Shown here: positions 9,577 to 20,552 of the stretch, in pieces
Layout: the number at the start of each line of letters is the position of its first letter
Position numbering within the stretch: position 1 is the first letter of the stretch
Assembly: GCA_036426205.1 (NCBI GenBank)
Contig: WSYH01000269.1
Coordinates: forward strand, 62,001-126,000
Length of the DNA: 64,000 bases
Reading direction: 5' to 3'
Source: Ascaphus truei
Lineage: Eukaryota; Chordata; Amphibia; Anura; Ascaphidae
The notes under the pieces: generated by a model
What the model was told of the DNA's origin: nothing
Database searches by the model: none
The model's input: only the letters and a program-made list of their open reading frames with translations
Made by a program: the position numbers and the translations under genes

Positions 9577-10560
9577 TCAGGTTCCTCTGGGTAGATCTTC
9601 AGGAGGTTATTGAGGACCTTGGCTTTGCTGTAGTAGCCTTCTACAAAGTGGCGGAATTATCCGCAGAACCCCAAGAAGGATTGCAGCTCCATCACATTGT
9701 CTGGTCTGGGCCAGTTAACTACGGCTTCGACCTTAGCGGGGTTTGTAGACACTCCTTCTGCCGACACGATGTAGCCCATGTAGGTGAACAATGTGCGACA
9801 GAACCGGTACTTGTCCAGGGACAATTTCAGTCCTTCCTTGCCCAGCCTATCCAGTACCTTCAGGAGACATTTCTCGTGTTCTTCTAGAGTGTTACCGAAC
9901 ACAATGATGTCGTCCAGGTACACTAGGCTTTCCCGGGGGTTCATATCCCCGATGGTCTTCTCCATCAACCTCTGGAATGTAGCCAGAGCATCGCAAATGC
10001 CTTGGGGCATTCGAGTGAACTGATAGATCCTGAGGGGGCAGACAAACGCCATCTTCTCCTGGTCTTCGGAGCTCATTGGTACCTGGTAGTACTCAGATCT
10101 CAGGTCCAAGACGCTGAACCACTGGCTTCCTGACAGGGCACTGAGGATTTCCTCTATTCTGTTCAGAGTGCGGCAGTCTACGCATAGGTGGATGGACGCG
10201 TTCTTCTTGCATACTACCATGATGGGAGATGCGTAGGGGCTACGGGACGGTTATAATGCCCAATGTCTCCATCTCCTTCAGGACGTCTCTCACGTCCTCC
10301 ACATCTCTGGGAGCGATGCATCTGGAACACTCCTGGAATGGCGTGGCGTCATTCAACCGGATCATATGCTGGGCACTCTTGCTGCAGCCCACATCCATCT
10401 TGCTGGTGGAGAACATCTCTGGCGCTGTTCCAATTTGGCACACAGCCGTTCCCCAAAGTTGCACTGCAAACCGACAGGGGCTTCTTGCCTGGTAGTGGAG
10501 TTCAAATGAGCCAATGACACTATCGGAGTAACCAGGTATATTTGACCCAGTATTTGACAA
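9577..10560 (-). pseudogene. Gypsy reverse transcriptase, truncated and frameshifted
   Basis: Two frames join near 10235. The first (10560-10240) ends with RIAPRDVEDVRDVLKEMETLGI, the usual entry to gypsy RT. The second (10220-9657) has SVLDLRSEYYQVP (motif A), FTRMPQGICDALATFQRLM and the catalytic box LVYLDDIIVFG. It continues with GYIVSAEG and LQSFLGF, then breaks off. The domain order is that of canonical gypsy RT. The frameshift and truncation mean it is dead. Confidence 0.8.
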
Positions 10561-11115
10561 ACGTCAAATTGTATAGAGTGAGGCGAGATGTTTTGGACGG
10601 TCACTTTAATTCTCCCATTAAGTGTGGACTTCCACTCTTTAATCTCTGGTACCACCTTGTACCCTCTCTGGGCGTTTTCTTCGAGTGTGGACTCTAAAGA
10701 GAAGTACCAGTCGGCCTCAGCACGTCCCGGTAACTAGGCACAGCTGCCATGCGCTTTACTCCCCCTAGTAGAATCTTGGTCAACCCTTCTCGAGATTGAA
10801 GAGTTGACTATATCCCTCTTGGGCAGAGATCTTATGGCATTCCTTCTTGAATACGGGTGGATCTTTATTGAAGATAGGGGCAATTCGCCGGCCTCTCCAG
10901 ATAGGCCCGGATCAGGCCCTGCACTACATTGGAGGTGGTCCCCAGTATATTGGGGGTGCTTGGATGTTCCCAGGGCTCGGGACATATTAGAGCCTCCACC
11001 TCCATGGGGTGGGTCTTGTTGGGGAATATTCAATCGTACGTGGATCACACCGTCGATGGGGTAGTCTTCACTACGAAGACCCCATAGTTTCATCTTCTTG
11101 GCCGACTGCATAGTT
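10561..11115 (-). pseudogene. Protease-RT linker, decayed
   Basis: Short minus-strand frames (10362-10655 and 10734-11111) contain NGRIKVTVQNISPHSIQF and CQILGQIYLVTP, typical of the stretch between protease and RT in this gypsy group. Frames change repeatedly. Confidence 0.45.
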
Positions 11116-11325
11116 TCAGATGCTGGTCATAGAATGGCCGGTAATGGTCACCTGCGATCCAGTATCCAACAATGCCGAGCAGTATATTCCTTCCACCAAG
11201 ACTCCTATAATCGCAGCAGGCCCCACTCTACTGTAGGCGTCTGGTTGGGGTACCTTTTTGGTGTTGGGCACCGGGCCGCTGTCCAATGACGTGGAGGGCA
11301 GTTCCGTTGTCTGTACTCTGAACAC
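11116..11325 (-). pseudogene. Retroelement aspartic protease fragment
   Basis: A 69-residue frame contains YCSALLDTGSQVTIT, the retropepsin active-site motif DTGS (Asp 54 of the frame, near 11165), preceded by a beta-strand-like IIGVLVEG. It lies between the zinc knuckle of gag and the RT linker, as expected for pol order. The frame closes soon after the motif. Confidence 0.7.
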
Positions 11326-11329
11326 CGTG

Positions 11330-12500
11330 GCCCCAGGGGTGGATCTTCATTGCTTTGGACAGTCCTTGGCGATGTGACCATCTTGGTTACAGTTATAACA
11401 GCGGTTATTGCGGTCGGCATTGAAACCAGGGTTAGGAGCCGATCTCCTAGACACTGACGGGGTCTGTCGTGGAGGATCCTGGGGGGTGGGGTCCTCAGGA
11501 TTCTCTTTTCCACTAGGCTTCTTGGGAGAGTTCGCTTTGATCTCCGTCTTAGAAGACGTGAAAATGTAACCGTACCTCCTGTTTCCTTATGAGATTAATC
11601 AGCTCCATGAAACTGGGCGGTGCTGTGGCCCGAGGGGTGCCTCGCATCATGAGGGCTATAGGGTGTGATGGTAGAGACCCTTTAATGAGCTGTTTGAACC
11701 AGTATTCATTTACTGCATTGACAGGGATAATCTTTTTAGAGAGCAATCCCCAAGGACAGTTGCAAACGTAGACAGCTCTTCTCCCTCCTTCTGGCGAAGC
11801 GCACAGAACTGAGCCAAAAGTTCATCCTCAGCAGTATAGGCCTGGGTGTGGAGTCGACTAACTCTATGATGTCTCTTTCCATCTCCTAGTGCATTTGCAC
11901 AAGTTGGGCGGCGGGGGCCATAGACATTCAACAATTTGCTGCCTTTTCACGGCCTCAGAGCAGGTCCATTCGTCGATCACATGCAGGGTGTGTTCCTTCC
12001 ATTCTCCAAACTCTTCTTCCCGCTGGGAGTGGGTGATATCCCAGAGAAGGCATTGAGTTTGGGGTAATTTTGGGACTGCAAGGATTGTGTTAGGGCTTCC
12101 ACCAGTTGTGGTAGGGTCACCCCCAACTCTGCGCTCCCGGTTCATAGGCCACTGTGGTATTCAGACCGCCAACAATGGACTTGATCTGGACTAGTCCGAT
12201 ACTTTCTGGGGGTATATGAGGTTTGTGGGGTCTCAGCTCGGTGTGGCATCTCTAATGAGATTCCCGGACTTAAGGTTACTCTTGGTAGGAGCGGGTCTAA
12301 GTAAAGTAACAAACTTGTGGACAGAACTTAATTCCTCATTGGAGTGTAGGAGGGGCATGACTATTCGGCCCGATATGGTACCTATGATGTGGGTCCCAGA
12401 CTGTAAGTCGCCATGGGTAGGGGCAACTCTGGAAAGATTAGTGGAAAACTCAGGTCTTCTAGAAAGTGCAAGCCCCGTGGGTATCCTCTTCATGTATTTT
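11330..12500 (-). pseudogene. PNMA-like gag with CCHC zinc knuckle, fragmented
   Basis: Fragments in several frames. Frame 12145-11864 contains REEEFGEWKEHTLHVIDEW and CSEAVKRQQIVECLWPP, which follows the conserved capsid pattern of PNMA proteins and the gypsy gags from which they derive. Frame 11934-11710 continues with LLAQFCALRQKEGEELSTFA. A CX2CX4HX4C knuckle (CYNCNQDGHIAKDC) is at 11359-11400. The N-terminal part (12493-12233) is poorly conserved. This would have formed the capsid and bound RNA, but the frames are broken. Confidence 0.65.
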
Positions 12501-12784
12501 GTGGCTGGCAGTAACTAGAACAATAGTCCAGCGGTATGTGGGGTCCCACTTCCAGCCTACACACCTGGCATTAGCTAACCTGGGGAATTGTCTCAGGGTG
12601 TTGCAGACTTCCTGCGGGGGTGTGGCTGCTGGGACGTCCCCACCGCGACCACATGGCAAGGAGATTCCTCATACTGGAGAGTCCACTCGTAGACCTCTTA
12701 CACGGACAGATAAAACATGTTTCCTCTAATTTCGAGTCTACTCTTTCGGGCACACCAGGTCTAAATCTCAGCAGCGCCTCCAAA

Positions 12785-14097
12785 TGTAGCCCCCTTTCCC
12801 CGTGTCTAAGGGAACTATGTGTGCTGATTACCCGTTTGGTGTACAGGAGACCTGAGCCTCTGCCAATGGGAGCCTGGGGTGATGGCATTCTTTGGTACAC
12901 AGCGCCTCCAACTGGCAGGGATCCTAGCGCAGTAGTATAACCCCTCGCAGGAACAATAAATAAAGGTGCACACAGGTGTATAACCAACTATATTTACTAA
13001 CACATATCCCTATAACACAATAATCGCACAAGGCTCCACATACAGTACCCACACTATATATATATATTGGCTGCCCTGTGTTGTTAATACACTTTATTTA
13101 CTTCATTATTGCGGTGTGCTGTCTCTTTGTTACCTGGATTTCCCTGGTTACCCTGTACATGTTTCTATATGGGACGAGCATCTTCCTTCATTTGAGAAAC
13201 CGTGAGTGCAAACTATTTTTTCATTGGCTATATATATATATATATATATATATAAATACACACACCCAGGTGAGATCCCCCAAAGTACTGAGATGCCCTG
13301 GGCACTTAACCACCTGGTATCCACAAAGCCAAGCCCACCCAAAGTGTGTGGAGTAGCGCTATCCACTGTGTATGTGGCCATTGGTGCACGTGATACCTGT
13401 CCTGGCTAAGACCAGGTCAAACTGTAGAGGATTGATCTGTCGGACCGCAGAGTGATCCCATAACGCGGTCTACCGGATCCTCTTCATCCGCCAGAGTCCG
13501 CCTCTGGAGGGGTCTCCTGCTGGAGTGTGTCCCTGTAAATGTCTTTAGTAAGGTGCCGCACGGCTTTCGTCACTGTGCAATAACAATATAAGCTACTGGG
13601 GAAGCGTCCCTATCTATGGACCTTCCCTTAGCAGTCACAAACTGAGGTGAGTTGGGCCTAGCTGGGATCTATGGGGGGGTCTCTTGCCTAGTGCAGGGGC
13701 CACTGGCACCCTGAACACCACCTTACCTCTTCCAGTTCCTGCTCTGACTGAGCGAGATGCGCCTAGCGCACTAAACGTATCTCTTCTCTTGCCGGGAATC
13801 CATCACCCCTATTGGCTCTCCTGCAGCACGTGTGGTACACCCCTAGAGCATGCTAGGGCCTGTAATCCCCATGCGGCTCATGCGGAGCCATCTAACATGG
13901 CCGCCGCATCTCTCGGACACTGTGCATGCGCATGACCTCAGCCGCGCATGCGCAAAGGATTAAGATGGTGTCCCCCACTGCGGAGCTCCGGAGCTTCAGT
14001 GCTCCCACTGACCACCTGCAGCCTCTTCTGGAGTGGCTCCCCAGTAGCCCGGCTGCTGCCCCGCTCATGGCATAGGTAAGCGGGGAGCCCAGCTACA
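12785..14097 (-). repeat. LTR of PNMA-gag gypsy element, about 1.3 kb
   Basis: On the minus strand it starts TGTAGCTGGG at 14097 and ends GGGCTACA at 12785. The next bases (about 12764-12784, TTTGGAGGCGCTGCTGAG) are the likely primer-binding region. It aligns in pieces with the plus-strand LTR at 26224-26820 plus 30499-31107. It carries a (TA)n run at 13229-13256 and GC-rich 5' sequence with several GCGCATGCGC-like repeats near 13920-13960. Confidence 0.7.
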
Positions 14098-14878
14098 TAT
14101 ATAATCTGTTTTTATATATATATTCCTGTAAGATGTTTCTATATATTTCAGTAAGCAAAACGTTTATAGAGTTTGGAATATATTTATATTTTCTGATCTA
14201 GGTTGCACTGCCCATAAACTTCCACTGGGCACCACTATTCTGCTGTTTTCTCTTTCTGGAACATTGAGCAGTCTCTTTAATTTCAGTTGGACTTCGATAA
14301 ACATGTCACTATTATTAGTTCACTTTTGTCCTACGTGGCATTCACCTTTTAGAAACCCATTCATTCCTTGTGAAGTGTTGAATTGCCCAGCAATGCATTG
14401 CAAGCTCCTCTGGGGCTGAAGAGGTTAACATGATATATTCTATGTCAGAATATATTGCATGTCTGTTCAAATATCTTGTCAGACCATAATGAATCCCTAG
14501 TGTTGGATGGTATAAAGTCTTTGGTTTGTCATAAGAAAATTGCACAATACAGTATGTCATTATAATAAATAGCTTTTATAGAAAAGAAAGAGAAAAATTA
14601 TGGCTATGCTAAAGGTGCCAAATGTAAAGATCCCTCTCAGGAACACCTACTGTATACCACAAACAGACTGAAGGAGGGGGAAGGGGGGCAGGGGAGGGTG
14701 ATGTAGAGGTGCAGGTCACTGACCATCCTAAAATAGCTTTAGGATTGTCGTTATTCTGCACCTCTCCGCCCCTCGCTCAGAGACATTTCCCCATCAAATA
14801 TATCAATCCCATTCAGTGTCAGAAGGGCCAGCAATGAGTAAGGGGCTCTGGTATTAAAGGTGTTAAATGAAATCCACA
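14098..14878. other. AT-rich spacer with a low-copy repeat
   Basis: No coding frame. About 14280-14570 resembles, loosely, 44400-44640 and 59780-59960: all contain a stretch ending in ATTGCACAAT or an equivalent, and phrases such as AAACATGTCACT. This suggests an old interspersed repeat. About 14680-14700 is a short G-rich run. Confidence 0.35.
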
Positions 14879-15345
14879 TGTAGCCGTGTTCCCCTGACAC
14901 CCCCTTACCTCCAATGGGGGGAAAGGGGAGGCTAATGCGGTTACAGGCTGCGTGTCGGAAGATGTGGTGGCATGAAAGTGGCAGTAGAGTGGTGACCAGA
15001 TCGCTGGGAGCTCCGGGGCAGCTGCCGGTAAGGGTGCCACCATATTAAACTTGCTGCGCATGCGCAGAGGAGGCGAGACACCCCGGCGGCCATTACCAAA
15101 CATTGCGCATGCGCATTGAGTAGTAGCAGCGGCGGCCATTATACAAGGGGGCTCCGCGAGGGACAACATATCCCAGCAGCATCAGGGGCTGCGACCACAT
15201 GGACTGCTGGATTCATGGACAGGAAAGATAGGTGTTTGGTGTGAATGCAGAGACCACGCCAGTCGGGAGCAGGACGGAGAGGGTGAAGGTAATGTCCAGG
15301 GAGCAGTGCTTCACCTTGGCGTTTGGTGTGCAGGCTTAAGATACT
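14879..15345 (+). repeat. LTR 5' fragment, PNMA-gag gypsy family
   Basis: Begins TGTAGCCGTG and follows 26224-26690 closely, including the shared GCGAGACACCCCGG and GGAGCAGTGCT segments, then diverges. Only the first third of the LTR remains. CpG-containing GCGCATGCGC repeats near 15056-15115 are retained. Confidence 0.65.
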
Positions 15346-15496
15346 TTGGCCAAAGCATCAAACTAAATGACCATATGTTTTTATTATATATATATATATG
15401 CAGATGAGCATACAGTTGTATTTACATTTGCATATTTGCTCTGCTGTGGAGGGTTTTTGTCACTTTTTTTACTCACCATAACTTAACTCAGTATTA

Positions 15497-15760
15497 TTAC
15501 GATATATATATATATATCTATATATATATATATATATACACAGTGGTTGACAAATCACCAAAAAATCTACTCGCTACACAAAAAAATCTACTCGCCACCT
15601 AGTACCAAACGTGTGCTGCTTGGGCCAATATTTACTCGCCCGGGGGTTAAATCCACTCGCCCGGGGCGAGCAAATGTATAGGTTTGTCGAACACTGTATA
15701 TATATATATATATAGATATATATATATATATATATATCTATATATATATATATACATAAC
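15497..15760. repeat. TA microsatellite cluster
   Basis: Runs of TATATA with occasional CTATATA at about 15502-15538 and 15697-15755 flank the MITE. A shorter run lies near 15388-15400. Confidence 0.85.
15541..15696. mobile_element. 156-bp MITE with CAGTG...CACTG ends
   Basis: The ends CAGTGGTTGACAAAT and GGTTTGTCGAACACTG are imperfect inverted repeats, as in non-autonomous hAT-type elements. Internal ACTCGCC/GGGCGAG segments also pair. It sits inside a TA repeat, so the target duplication cannot be read. No coding sequence. Confidence 0.6.
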
Positions 15761-16184
15761 TCTTGAACTGGTAACATAGACCATGTAATATTTGCAAAAA
15801 AGCAGTGGTATTGGTGCTCTAGTACTGGATCACATAATTGTATTGAATATGTTTACTATTAAAAAATTGGAGACACAGAACATATGGGAGCATCATCCAA
15901 AGTCTTCAAAATTAAAAATTGAACAAGACAGGGGGGTCCCCTTTCACTGCTTCTGTTTGCCTTGACAATTGAACCCCTGGCCTATGACATAAGGAGTAGC
16001 CCAAACATCATGGGAGTAAAGATAGAGGGAAAGGAGTACAAAATGTAATTGTTTGGTAACAATATTATACTAACCCAGCCCCTGACGACCCTTCCAAACC
16101 TGCATTTGATGCTGACAGCATTTGGCTCCCTTTCAGGATACAAGGTAAACTCAGCCAAATCAGAGGCGTTGAACCTGACGCTCC

Positions 16185-17148
16185 TGTAACACATAGCTCA
16201 CCACAAACCAGACACGACCGCGAGGCCGAGATAGGGAATTGTATAAACGCCAACCCACAACCGCGAGGGCACACCTAGAGTGTAGATTAGTCTTGCAAGC
16301 CGGGTCAGGAGTATAGAAGGTAGAGTAGTCGTTTATACTTGCCGGGTCAGGATTGGAGAGTAGCGGATTGTTGGGGTACTTTGCCAAGGTCAGGATTGGA
16401 GAGTGAAGAGTAGTCGTTGCGAGGGTAGCCGAGGTCAGGAGAGGAGAGGTGCAGAGTCCAGATACGAAGCAGGGGAACAAGGCAGGATACAGCAGGGCAC
16501 AAGGCAGGATGCAACAAGGTACAAGGCAGGGATGTAGCAAGGTACAGCGTCTCACAAGGTTATGCTCAGCAATGTGTGAATGAGCAAGGAAGCTACTGTA
16601 TTTAATGAGCCATCAACCAATGAAGAGCCAGGGCGGATCAGAAGAGGGGAATCCTACAGGCTGCTGGGTCACACAGGTGTGCCCTATGACACAGCCAAAT
16701 TAGAAGCGGAGGCGGAGCTACGTGTTGCGTGCATCGCCGACGTGGAGGACTGGCGACCTGATCACGTGTCACTTGCGTACCGCGCATGCCCCTCTGCAGA
16801 GCGTGCCTGAGTCTTGGAGGTGGTACCGATCGCGCGCTGATCCGTGCGCGTCACTGGGGTCAGGGGGCGGAGTCTGGTGCGCACGTCACTCAAGCGCCGG
16901 GCTTGCCTGTCACAGGAGTGGGGGCGGAGACTGGGAAGAAGGTTAGAGGGGAGGCTGGGTTAACGAGCGAGCCGCACGTCTGTGCGGAGGCGGGGCTTGG
17001 AGATGGAGCCCGCGGGAGGACAGACTGACCGCCCGCAGTCCGCGCACGCATAACAGGACCATGAGATCGCGCATCCTGAGCATCTGTCATGGCAGGGGCT
17101 CTCAGGTGAGGAGAAGGTCTCCAGCCGCCAGACTAGCGAATCCTCACA
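16185..17148 (-). repeat. Solo LTR of sushi-like gypsy family
   Basis: On the minus strand it starts TGTGAGGATTCG at 17148 and ends GTGTTACA at 16185. It is flanked by GCTCC (16180-16184) and GCTCT (17149-17153), a 4/5 match for a 5-bp target duplication. The L1 frame resumes on the other side. Its end GTGGTGAGC...TTACA resembles the 33421-34276 LTR. The GC- and CpG-rich part (16.65-17.05 kb) is LTR sequence, not a gene CpG island. Confidence 0.65.
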
Positions 17149-17149
17149 G

Positions 17150-18240
17150 CTCTCCAGTAATGAATTGCAACATATAAAAATGAATTTCAAATATAGATGG
17201 AAGGAATCCTGGTTAAAATATCTGGGAATAAATCTGACGAGCTAATCTAGAACACTTTACAAATATAATTTTCCAGAACTAATTACACAGATCAAAAAAG
17301 ACCTGACCCCATGGGACAATTTCCAAATATCATGTCTGGGCCGAGTATGCTCACTAAAAATGAATATTCTGCCACTGATTGTTCTATCATTTTCAAACCC
17401 TCCCGATCCTGATCCCCTATAAGACTCTGAGGGACATACAAAACAAGTGTTTTGAATTCATCTGGCAGAACAAGAAACCAAGAGTAGCCAGGGCAATACT
17501 TATGTCCCCTAAAGAAAGAGGGGGCATAGCGGTCCCAAACATAATTAAATATTATCTAGCATCTCATTTGAAGCAAATAATAATGTGGCACTCTGACGGG
17601 GACAACAGGTGGGTGGGGATCGAAAGAGCTTTGCCCGGGGATATCTCACTCCAAGCGAGACTCTGGTTTACAAAGGAGCAAAACATTAACTATAGGCCCC
17701 CATGTAATACAATAGAACATACTCTAAAGATATGGAGATCGGCTCAAGCTAAATATCCACTAATATCAGACCCCTCGAGTCGAACTCCACTATTTGAAAA
17801 CCCGAATTTCCTTCCTGGAATGGGAAATAATAATTTTAAACAATGGGGGAAAATATATATATATATAAGTAATAGGGGATGTTTTAGTTAAGGGGGAAAT
17901 AATGGAATTCGCTGATATAGTAAAAAAATTGACAATCCCCACTCAAGATTTATTTTGGTACTTTCAAGTTATACACATTATAAAGCAGATAAGACAGGGG
18001 AGTTTTTTTTTAAAAGAATTGATATATAAAGAGTTAGTGTCAGATAGAGAAGGAATACATTTTAAATATACTGTATGGGGGAATGGGAACATGATCTGCA
18101 AACGGAAATCTCGAACGAGGAATGGGGGGATATTTGGGAAGGAGTGGCCAAGACATCTATTTGCACTAGAACAATGGAAAATGCATATAAGATCCTATTT
18201 TGATGGTACGTGACCCCACAAAGACTAAGTAAGTTCTATC
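17150..18240 (+). pseudogene. L1 ORF2 C-terminal region
   Basis: The 170-residue frame 17379-17891 reads FEFIWQNKKPRVARAILMSP...GGIAVPNIIKYYLASHLKQI, the conserved segment after the RT domain of L1 ORF2. Another frame (17902-18213) continues it, and KFYPGYQDLYWRG near 18230-18270 is the L1 C-terminal motif. Stops and frameshifts occur near 17888 and 18090. Confidence 0.7.
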
Positions 18241-18287
18241 CCGGTTATCAAGATCTGTATTGGAGGGGCTTTGGAGGTGTGGGAGAT

Positions 18288-18738
18288 TGTTGCAGGGTAC
18301 ATGCAACCACACACGTGGGTTCTTTGGATAAGGCTTATTTATTTGAGCCTTGAAACATACAGCACACCAAAAACAAATAGCTTCTCATCAGCAAACAAAA
18401 GAAAATAGCTTCTTCTTCAGCAGACAAAACAAAATAGCTTCTTTTTAGCAGACAGAACAAAATTGCTTCTCTTTAGTATGCAGGAGACAGACAGTTCGTC
18501 ACACATGTACTTTGCAACACAGACCTTACAGCAGTAATCTCTTCAGCATTTTCAGTCCTGTCTCCTCACCAGCTCTCCTGCATGTGTGTACAGCCTGGGG
18601 TTTTAACACCTTGATTATGCAGGTGTGGTCAGACTAATTAAGCAGCCCTTCTCAACTTAACCTCGTCACTGCTGCACTGCAAGCCCAAACATAGGTTTTC
18701 CAGGCATATGGCTGGTGATTTTCATTCACCCTGTCACA
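18288..18738 (-). repeat. 3' LTR of second Gmr1-like element
   Basis: 451 bp. On the minus strand it starts TGTGACAGGGTG at 18738, directly after the polypurine tract ACAGGGGAGGAA, and ends CCTGCAACA at 18288. It is closely related to the solo LTR at 46267-46692. The RT frame ends 87 bp inside it. Confidence 0.75.
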
Positions 18739-20541
18739 TTCCTCCCCTGTTAGTGTGTGGCTGGGGCCACGCACGGCTGAAGCCAGATCCTCCACTTCTT
18801 CTCTAGAAAAGAAGTCAGCATTTGCATTTTCTTTTCCAGGCCTGTGCTGAATCTCAAATGAGAAGGGTTGGAGGGCCATATACCACCTGGTCAATCTAGC
18901 ATTTGAGTCCTTCGTGCTATTTAACCACTTTAATGGAGCATGGTCCGTCACCCGAGTAAAATGGACTCCTGCCAGGTAATGCCTCAAAGCCTCGATTGCC
19001 CACTTTACTGTGAGGCACTCCTTCTCAATTACTGAGAAGTTTTTTTCCCTCGGGAACAAATTCCTACTCAGAAAAAGGATCGGATGTTCCACTCCCTCAA
19101 ACTGTTGTGACAACACTGCCCTTAGCCCTATCTCTGATGCATCGGTTTGCACTACAAAAGGCCTGTTGAAGTCTGGGCTTCTAAGGACGGGACCCTCTGA
19201 TAGACACCTTTTTATGTCCTCGAAGGCTCTCTGACACTCCCTTGACCATACCACTTGTGTAGGGGCGGACTTTTTTGTGAGGTCCATTAATGGGGCTGCA
19301 ACTTCCGAGTAGTTGGGGATGAACCGCCGGTAGTACCCTGCTAAACCCAGCAGAGAGCGTACCTGCGTTTTTGTTTGGGGGATCGGAACTTCTTTCAGGG
19401 AAACTACCTTGTCGGCTAGTGGCCTTACTTTTCCACCTCCCACTGCATACCCTAAGTATTTGGTTTCCGCCTTACCTAAGGCACATTTCTTAGGGTTGGC
19501 TGTGAGCCCTGCCTCTCTTAGAGATTTGAGGACCGCTTTCAGCCTATTTAGATGGGCCCGCCAGTGTTTACTATAAATGACAATGTCATCTAGGTAGTCT
19601 GCGGCATAAGCCCTATGGGGTCTCAGCACCTTATCCATGAGTCTCTGAAATGTGGCTGGGGCTCCATGCAGTCCAAATGGCATTGTCACAAACTGGTATA
19701 AACCCATGGGAGTGGCAAAGGCTGTTTTGCACTTGGACTTTTCCTCTAAGGGTATTTGCCAGTATCCTTTTGTTAAGTCCAGCATGGATATATATTCCGC
19801 ATCACCAAGGGCGTCAATTAACTTGTCCACCCTTGGCATTGGATATGCGTCAAACTTGGATACCGCATTGACCTTTCGGAGGTTCACACAAAATCTTACC
19901 TTCCCATCGGGTTTAGGAACTATAACTAGTGGACTACACCACTCACTGCATGATTCCTCAATCACTCCTAAGTGTAACCTTTCTTGTACCTCCTCTACTA
20001 GGGCCCTACAACTCTCAGGCAACGTATAAGGACGGGAACGTACTTTTACCCCAGGTGCTGTCTCGATCACATGTGAAATTAAATTAGTTTGCCCTGGCAA
20101 ATCAGAAAAAACATCATGGAATTGTGTAATTATTTCTAACAAGTCCCTTTTTTGTTCAGTGGACAACTGTCTACCCATTGGGATTTTATCGTCACCCACG
20201 ATGTTCTCCCGTGGGGGCTGAGGACCCAAATCCGTTTCCTCCTCCACCGGGTGGATGAAGAGAGACCGCTGCATCTTCCAGGGTTTCAGCAAGTTCACAT
20301 GGTAAATTTGTTTACCCTTCCTGGACCCTGGTTGAGCGATCTCGTAATCCACATCACCCGTGCGGCGGAGTACTTCGAATGGGCCCTGCCATTTGGCTAG
20401 GAGTTTGCTCTCACAACTGGGTAACAACAACATTACCTGGTCTCCCGGGTGAAACACTCTCATGCAAGCATTCTGATTGTAATGTCTCTCCTGGCTGTCC
20501 TGGGCTGATCTTAGATTCTCCCTTGCAAAATGGCCGACCAC
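18652..20541 (-). CDS. Integrase C-terminus, reverse transcriptase and RNase H
   Basis: 629 residues, co-linear with the 619-residue frame at 6488-8347. It contains the GPY/F module WQGPFEVLRRTG, RT motif A LDLTKGYWQIP, TMPFGLHGAP and catalytic box YLDDIVIYS (about 317-325). RNase H has TDASEIGL, EKECLTVKW, TDHAPLKWL and ADFFSREE. The frame is open to the end and runs into the 3' LTR. Upstream it should be continuous with integrase, but a 948-bp solo LTR separates them. One substitution is notable: VQTDASEIGLRAVL has Arg where Gly is usual. Confidence 0.85.
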   Translation of the reverse strand: MVGHFARENLRSAQDSQERHYNQNACMRVFHPGDQVMLLLPSCESKLLAKWQGPFEVLRRTGDVDYEIAQPGSRKGKQIYHVNLLKPWKMQRSLFIHPVEEETDLGPQPPRENIVGDDKIPMGRQLSTEQKRDLLEIITQFHDVFSDLPGQTNLISHVIETAPGVKVRSRPYTLPESCRALVEEVQERLHLGVIEESCSEWCSPLVIVPKPDGKVRFCVNLRKVNAVSKFDAYPMPRVDKLIDALGDAEYISMLDLTKGYWQIPLEEKSKCKTAFATPMGLYQFVTMPFGLHGAPATFQRLMDKVLRPHRAYAADYLDDIVIYSKHWRAHLNRLKAVLKSLREAGLTANPKKCALGKAETKYLGYAVGGGKVRPLADKVVSLKEVPIPQTKTQVRSLLGLAGYYRRFIPNYSEVAAPLMDLTKKSAPTQVVWSRECQRAFEDIKRCLSEGPVLRSPDFNRPFVVQTDASEIGLRAVLSQQFEGVEHPILFLSRNLFPREKNFSVIEKECLTVKWAIEALRHYLAGVHFTRVTDHAPLKWLNSTKDSNARLTRWYMALQPFSFEIQHRPGKENANADFFSREEVEDLASAVRGPSHTLTGEECDRVNENHQPYAWKTYVWACSAAVTRLS

Positions 20542-20552
20542 ATCTAAGCGCT

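Larger units (their letters stand above)
9577..14097 (-). mobile_element. Decayed Ty3/gypsy element with PNMA-like gag
   Basis: Read on the minus strand: LTR 14097-12785, leader, gag (about 12.5-11.33 kb), protease (about 11.3-11.1 kb), linker, then RT (10.56-9.58 kb), where the element is cut off by a CR1 fragment. RNase H, integrase and 3' LTR are missing. Many frameshifts make it non-functional. The LTR family is the same as at 14879-15345, 23656-24315 and 26224-31107. Confidence 0.75.
15850..18287 (+). mobile_element. L1-type LINE remnant, split by a solo LTR
   Basis: Before the LTR (15870-16184) a degraded frame resembles the L1 RT region after the palm motif, with traces such as SLSGYKVNSAKSEALNLTL. 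After the LTR it resumes at about 17150 with WKESWLKYLGINLTS and continues to about 18287. There it is cut by the LTR of the second Gmr1-like element. Only the middle and C-terminal part of ORF2 survives. Confidence 0.7.

Noticed and set aside
13078..13409. Hydrophobic frames with YIYIYIYI
   Set aside because: They are produced by a TA microsatellite inside an LTR.
16650..17050. CpG-rich stretch as a gene CpG island
   Set aside because: It is the GC-rich part of a solo LTR and no gene starts there.
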